Shown here one piece after another: positions 59,952-64,000 of a stretch of 64,000 nucleotides of DNA. The translations under genes were made by a program, and so were the position numbers. How positions within the stretch are numbered: the first letter of the stretch is position 1; each line of letters opens with the position of its first letter. Source of the stretch: Bradyrhizobium tropiciagri (GTDB lineage: Bacteria > Pseudomonadota > Alphaproteobacteria > Rhizobiales > Xanthobacteraceae); assembly GCF_018130545.1 (NCBI RefSeq), contig NZ_JAFCKF010000004.1, forward strand, positions 197,501-261,500, in the 5' to 3' direction. The notes beneath the pieces are model-generated. The model made no database searches and had not been told where the DNA came from. It saw only the letters and a program-made list of their open reading frames with translations.

Positions 59952-60986
59952 ATGTCATCCAGGCTTCATTTCCTTTCTTCCGCCGCGGCGATCGCGGCGC
60001 TGTTCGCCGTTTCCGCACCGGTGTTTGCCCAGTCCGACGATTCCGATGCAGAGATGCGGATCGAGCGGCTCGAAAATCAGCTGCGGCAGCTGACCGGCCA
60101 AAACGAGGAGCTGCAGTACCGCAACCGCCAACTCGAGGAGCGGCTGCGCCAGCTTGGCGGCCAGCCGCCCGGCGCTCCCGGACAGGCTCCGGCAGGCCAA
60201 CCCAATGTCGCGGCCGTGCCGCCGGCGCAGCAGCCGCAGACCTACCCGCAAGCTCAGCCCGGCTATGGCCAGCCGCAGCAAGGCGGACAGCCACAGCAGG
60301 GATATGGCCGGCAGCCGCAGGGCGGCTATGAGCAGCAGCAGATCGCTGCACCCGCGCCGATCGTGCAGGAGCCGGCGGGGGCGCCCGGCCGCCGCGGTCG
60401 CGGCGACGCCTTCGACCCGAACCAGAACCCGAATGCCCCGGGCGCGCCGCGTGCCCTTGGTGGCGGCCAGATGCCGATGTCCGGCGATGCGGCGGTCGGT
60501 GCGCCCGGCGGCCGCGGCGCGGGCGAGCCGCTCGAACTCGGCAACACCAGCCCGCAGCGCGCGCCCGGCGCGAGCGCGACGCTGACCACATTGCCGCCGT
60601 CGGCGACGTCGAAGGACGAGTTCGACCTCGGCATCGGCTACATGCAGCGCAAGGACTATGCGCTCGCCGAAGAGACCATGAAGAACTTCGCCCAGAAATA
60701 TCCGAGCGATCCCCTGGTCGCGGACTCGCAATACTGGCTCGGCGAAAGCTATTTCCAGCGCCAGCAATATCGCGACGCGGCGGAAACCTTCCTCGGTGTG
60801 ACCACCAAATTCGACAAGTCCGCGAAGGCGCCCGACGCGCTGCTGCGGCTCGGCCAGTCGCTGGCGGCGCTGAAGGAAAAGGAAGCCGCCTGCGCGGCGT
60901 TCGGCGAGATCGCGCGGAAATACCCGCGCGCTTCCGGCGGGGTCAAAGCCGCGGTTGACCGCGAGCAGAAGCGCGTGAAGTGCTAA
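59952..60986 (+). CDS. cpoB: CpoB (YbgF), Tol-Pal-associated periplasmic coordinator
   Basis: A 344-residue exported protein. Start ATG 59952 gives the signal MSSRLHFLSSAAAIAALFAV...APVFAQSDD. A coiled coil follows (IERLENQLRQLTGQNEELQY...NRQLEERLRQLGG), then a Pro/Gln/Gly-rich linker (about 80-215), then tetratricopeptide repeats at the C-terminus (EFDLGIGYMQRKDYALAEET, DSQYWLGESYFQRQQYRDAA, ALLRLGQSLAALKEKEAACA). CpoB links peptidoglycan synthesis with the Tol system during division. The linker is much longer than in E. coli. It is preceded by the pal terminator and followed by tilS. Confidence 0.93.
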   Translation: MSSRLHFLSSAAAIAALFAVSAPVFAQSDDSDAEMRIERLENQLRQLTGQNEELQYRNRQLEERLRQLGGQPPGAPGQAPAGQPNVAAVPPAQQPQTYPQAQPGYGQPQQGGQPQQGYGRQPQGGYEQQQIAAPAPIVQEPAGAPGRRGRGDAFDPNQNPNAPGAPRALGGGQMPMSGDAAVGAPGGRGAGEPLELGNTSPQRAPGASATLTTLPPSATSKDEFDLGIGYMQRKDYALAEETMKNFAQKYPSDPLVADSQYWLGESYFQRQQYRDAAETFLGVTTKFDKSAKAPDALLRLGQSLAALKEKEAACAAFGEIARKYPRASGGVKAAVDREQKRVKC

Positions 60987-61037
60987 ACCAGCAAGGGAAG
61001 GCTGCTTCCGGCCTTTCCGCGACATGCTGGTCTTGCA

Positions 61038-62072
61038 ATGCCTGACGACCAAACCGCCATCCCGGCAAGGGACGCCAAGCGCCTGTTCGCAGGCCTCGCG
61101 TCCGCGCCGGCGATCGTGCTTGCCGTGTCCGGCGGTCCCGATTCAGTCGCGCTGATGTGGCTCGTCGCGCGCTGGCGCCGCGCGCTGGCGCGAGGACCAC
61201 GTCTGGTGGCGGTCACCGTCGATCACGGTCTGCGTCCGGAAGCGGCGCGCGAGGCGCGCGACGTCAAGCGGCTGGCACGCAGTCTCGATCTGCCGCATCA
61301 CACGTTGCGCTGGAACGGATCCAAACCGAGGACCGGCGTGCCGGCCGCCGCACGCGAGGCGCGCTATCGTCTGCTGACGCATGCCGCGCGCAAGCACGGC
61401 GCCACGCACATCCTGACCGCGCACACCCGTGATGACCAGGCCGAGACGCTGTTGATGCGGATGCTGCGTGGCAGCGGCGTCGCGGGCCTTTCGGCGATGG
61501 CGCGCGAGACCGAGCGCGACGGCGTTTTGCTGGCGCGGCCGCTGCTCGATATCTCCAAGGCGCAACTGATCGCAACGCTGAAGAAGGCGCGGATCGGCTT
61601 TGCCGACGATCCGACCAATCGCGACGTTTCCTTCACGCGGCCGCGGTTGCGCGCACTGATGCCGCTGCTGGCGGAGGAGGGCGGCGACGCACGGAACCTG
61701 GCACGGCTTGCGGCGCGGATCGCGCGCGCCAACGCCGCGCTGGAGGTGCTGGTCGACGGCGCCGAGCGCTATCTTGCGTTGAAAAGCGAGGATAGGTCTG
61801 GCGCCGGTTTCGACGCTGCACTGTTCGCGGTGATGCCCGATGAAATCCGGCTCCGCCTGCTGAAGCGCGCCATCGATCGCACCGGACATGAGGGGCCGGC
61901 CGAACTCGGCAAGGTCGAAACCCTGCTCGCGGCCGTCGATGAGGCCTTGAACGGGGCTGCGGGACGCCGCGAATCCAGGCTGAAACAGACCCTTGCCGGA
62001 GCGGTCATCAGCGTCGCCTCCGGCCGCATCAGGATCGGTCCGGCGCCGCCCCGCCGGGGGCGTTCCGGCTGA
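61038..62072 (+). CDS. tilS: tRNA(Ile)-lysidine synthetase TilS
   Basis: A 344-residue ATP-dependent enzyme that modifies the anticodon wobble cytidine of tRNA-Ile2 to lysidine. The ATP pyrophosphatase loop is AVSGGPDSVAL (residues ~28-38), followed by VTVDHGLRPEAAREARDVKR and HTRDDQAETLLMRMLRGSGV. The C-terminal domains are short, giving a compact alphaproteobacterial TilS. It begins at ATG 61038, 51 bp after cpoB, and precedes ftsH, the gene order typical of alphaproteobacteria. Confidence 0.95.
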   Translation: MPDDQTAIPARDAKRLFAGLASAPAIVLAVSGGPDSVALMWLVARWRRALARGPRLVAVTVDHGLRPEAAREARDVKRLARSLDLPHHTLRWNGSKPRTGVPAAAREARYRLLTHAARKHGATHILTAHTRDDQAETLLMRMLRGSGVAGLSAMARETERDGVLLARPLLDISKAQLIATLKKARIGFADDPTNRDVSFTRPRLRALMPLLAEEGGDARNLARLAARIARANAALEVLVDGAERYLALKSEDRSGAGFDAALFAVMPDEIRLRLLKRAIDRTGHEGPAELGKVETLLAAVDEALNGAAGRRESRLKQTLAGAVISVASGRIRIGPAPPRRGRSG

Positions 62073-62205
62073 GCCGGGTTCGATTGCTTCAATCGCTGTC
62101 ATAATCCGGCAAGGTGGCTTAACCACCCCGGAAAAACACCGGATTTTGCGTCATTTTTTGACCGGGAATCGGGCTAGGATGCGGTAAATAGTCGTGCGCA
62201 GTTCC

Positions 62206-62237
62206 CTTGGCATCGACCCCTGCGGCACCTAGATTGT
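62206..62237 (+). promoter_or_regulatory. Possible heat-shock promoter upstream of ftsH
   Basis: CTTG (62206-62209), 18 bp, CCTAGATTGT (62228-62237). It resembles CTTG-n17/18-CYTATNTNNG with two mismatches. It lies 92 bp before the ftsH ATG. Confidence 0.35.
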
Positions 62238-62329
62238 ATGCCATCACGGGATGGATTCCCTGGGGATTCCCACAGAGCCTGCCCAAGGATAGAGAGAGGC
62301 CGCGATCCGCGCGACCACGAAGGAAGACC

Positions 62330-64000
<1,671 letters not shown>

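Overview
The window looks like core chromosome from an alphaproteobacterium of the Bradyrhizobium / Rhodopseudomonas group (Nitrobacteraceae). This is inferred from the high GC content, the gene families present (Tol-Pal with cpoB-tilS-ftsH, OpgC, DUF2147, DUF2278, DUF3095), and abundant palindromic intergenic repeats of the kind typical of that group, for example the GCATGATCCGGAAAAGTG type at 38234. There is no prophage, integrase, transposase, CRISPR array or rRNA. One RNA gene is present, an initiator tRNA-Met at 22294-22370.

Layout. 1-6.3 kb: the tail of a hypothetical protein, an orphan TRAP binding protein, a PRISE-like reductase, and a minus-strand gntR - phytanoyl-CoA-dioxygenase - SAF-domain oxidoreductase group with a perfect 20-bp palindrome at the gntR start. 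6.6-11.1 kb: an M20 peptidase, an ECF41-type sigma factor divergent from its usual carboxymuconolactone-decarboxylase partner, an alpha/beta hydrolase and an Ogt-type alkyltransferase. 11.2-17.9 kb: seven minus-strand catabolic genes (two paralogous metallo-hydrolases, a serine hydrolase, a GST, a fumarylacetoacetase-type hydrolase, a quinone-reductase-like MDR and an SDR without the canonical Tyr/Lys). 18-22 kb: a CvpA-like protein, a GMC oxidase and a coniferyl-aldehyde-type dehydrogenase. 22.3-24.7 kb: tRNA-fMet, a solitary HerA/DUF87 ATPase and a short membrane protein. 24.7-28.8 kb: hxlR divergent from a membrane protein - amidohydrolase - MFS transporter operon. 28.8-35.4 kb: OpgC, TetR, an acyl-CoA dehydrogenase, a periplasmic asparaginase, xylulokinase and a GST. 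35.7-39.3 kb: a sugar ABC transporter (ATPase, permease, binding protein).

39.3-50.8 kb: an ECF sigma factor divergent from an AraC regulator, a zinc-ribbon metallo-hydrolase, htpG with a heat-shock-like promoter, a DUF2278 protein, a COG0523 GTPase behind a Zur-box-like palindrome, a DUF3095 protein, a DUF2147 protein, a MATE exporter, a GNAT acetyltransferase and sodB. 51-64 kb: crcB, then tolQ-tolR-tolA-tolB, a GGDEF-EAL protein and an N-acyl-amino-acid-synthase-like protein placed between tolB and pal, then pal, cpoB, tilS and the first 557 codons of ftsH.

The most noteworthy points are: the c-di-GMP enzyme and FeeM-like synthase inside the Tol-Pal locus; the shared, oppositely oriented ECF41 promoter elements; several candidate operators (GntR, AraC, HxlR, Zur, and an unidentified pair spaced exactly 42 bp); and a set of intergenic repeat families that show compensatory stem changes and in places supply stop codons, a C-terminal tail or a ribosome-binding site to neighbouring genes. 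All family assignments come from reading motifs; no database search was possible.
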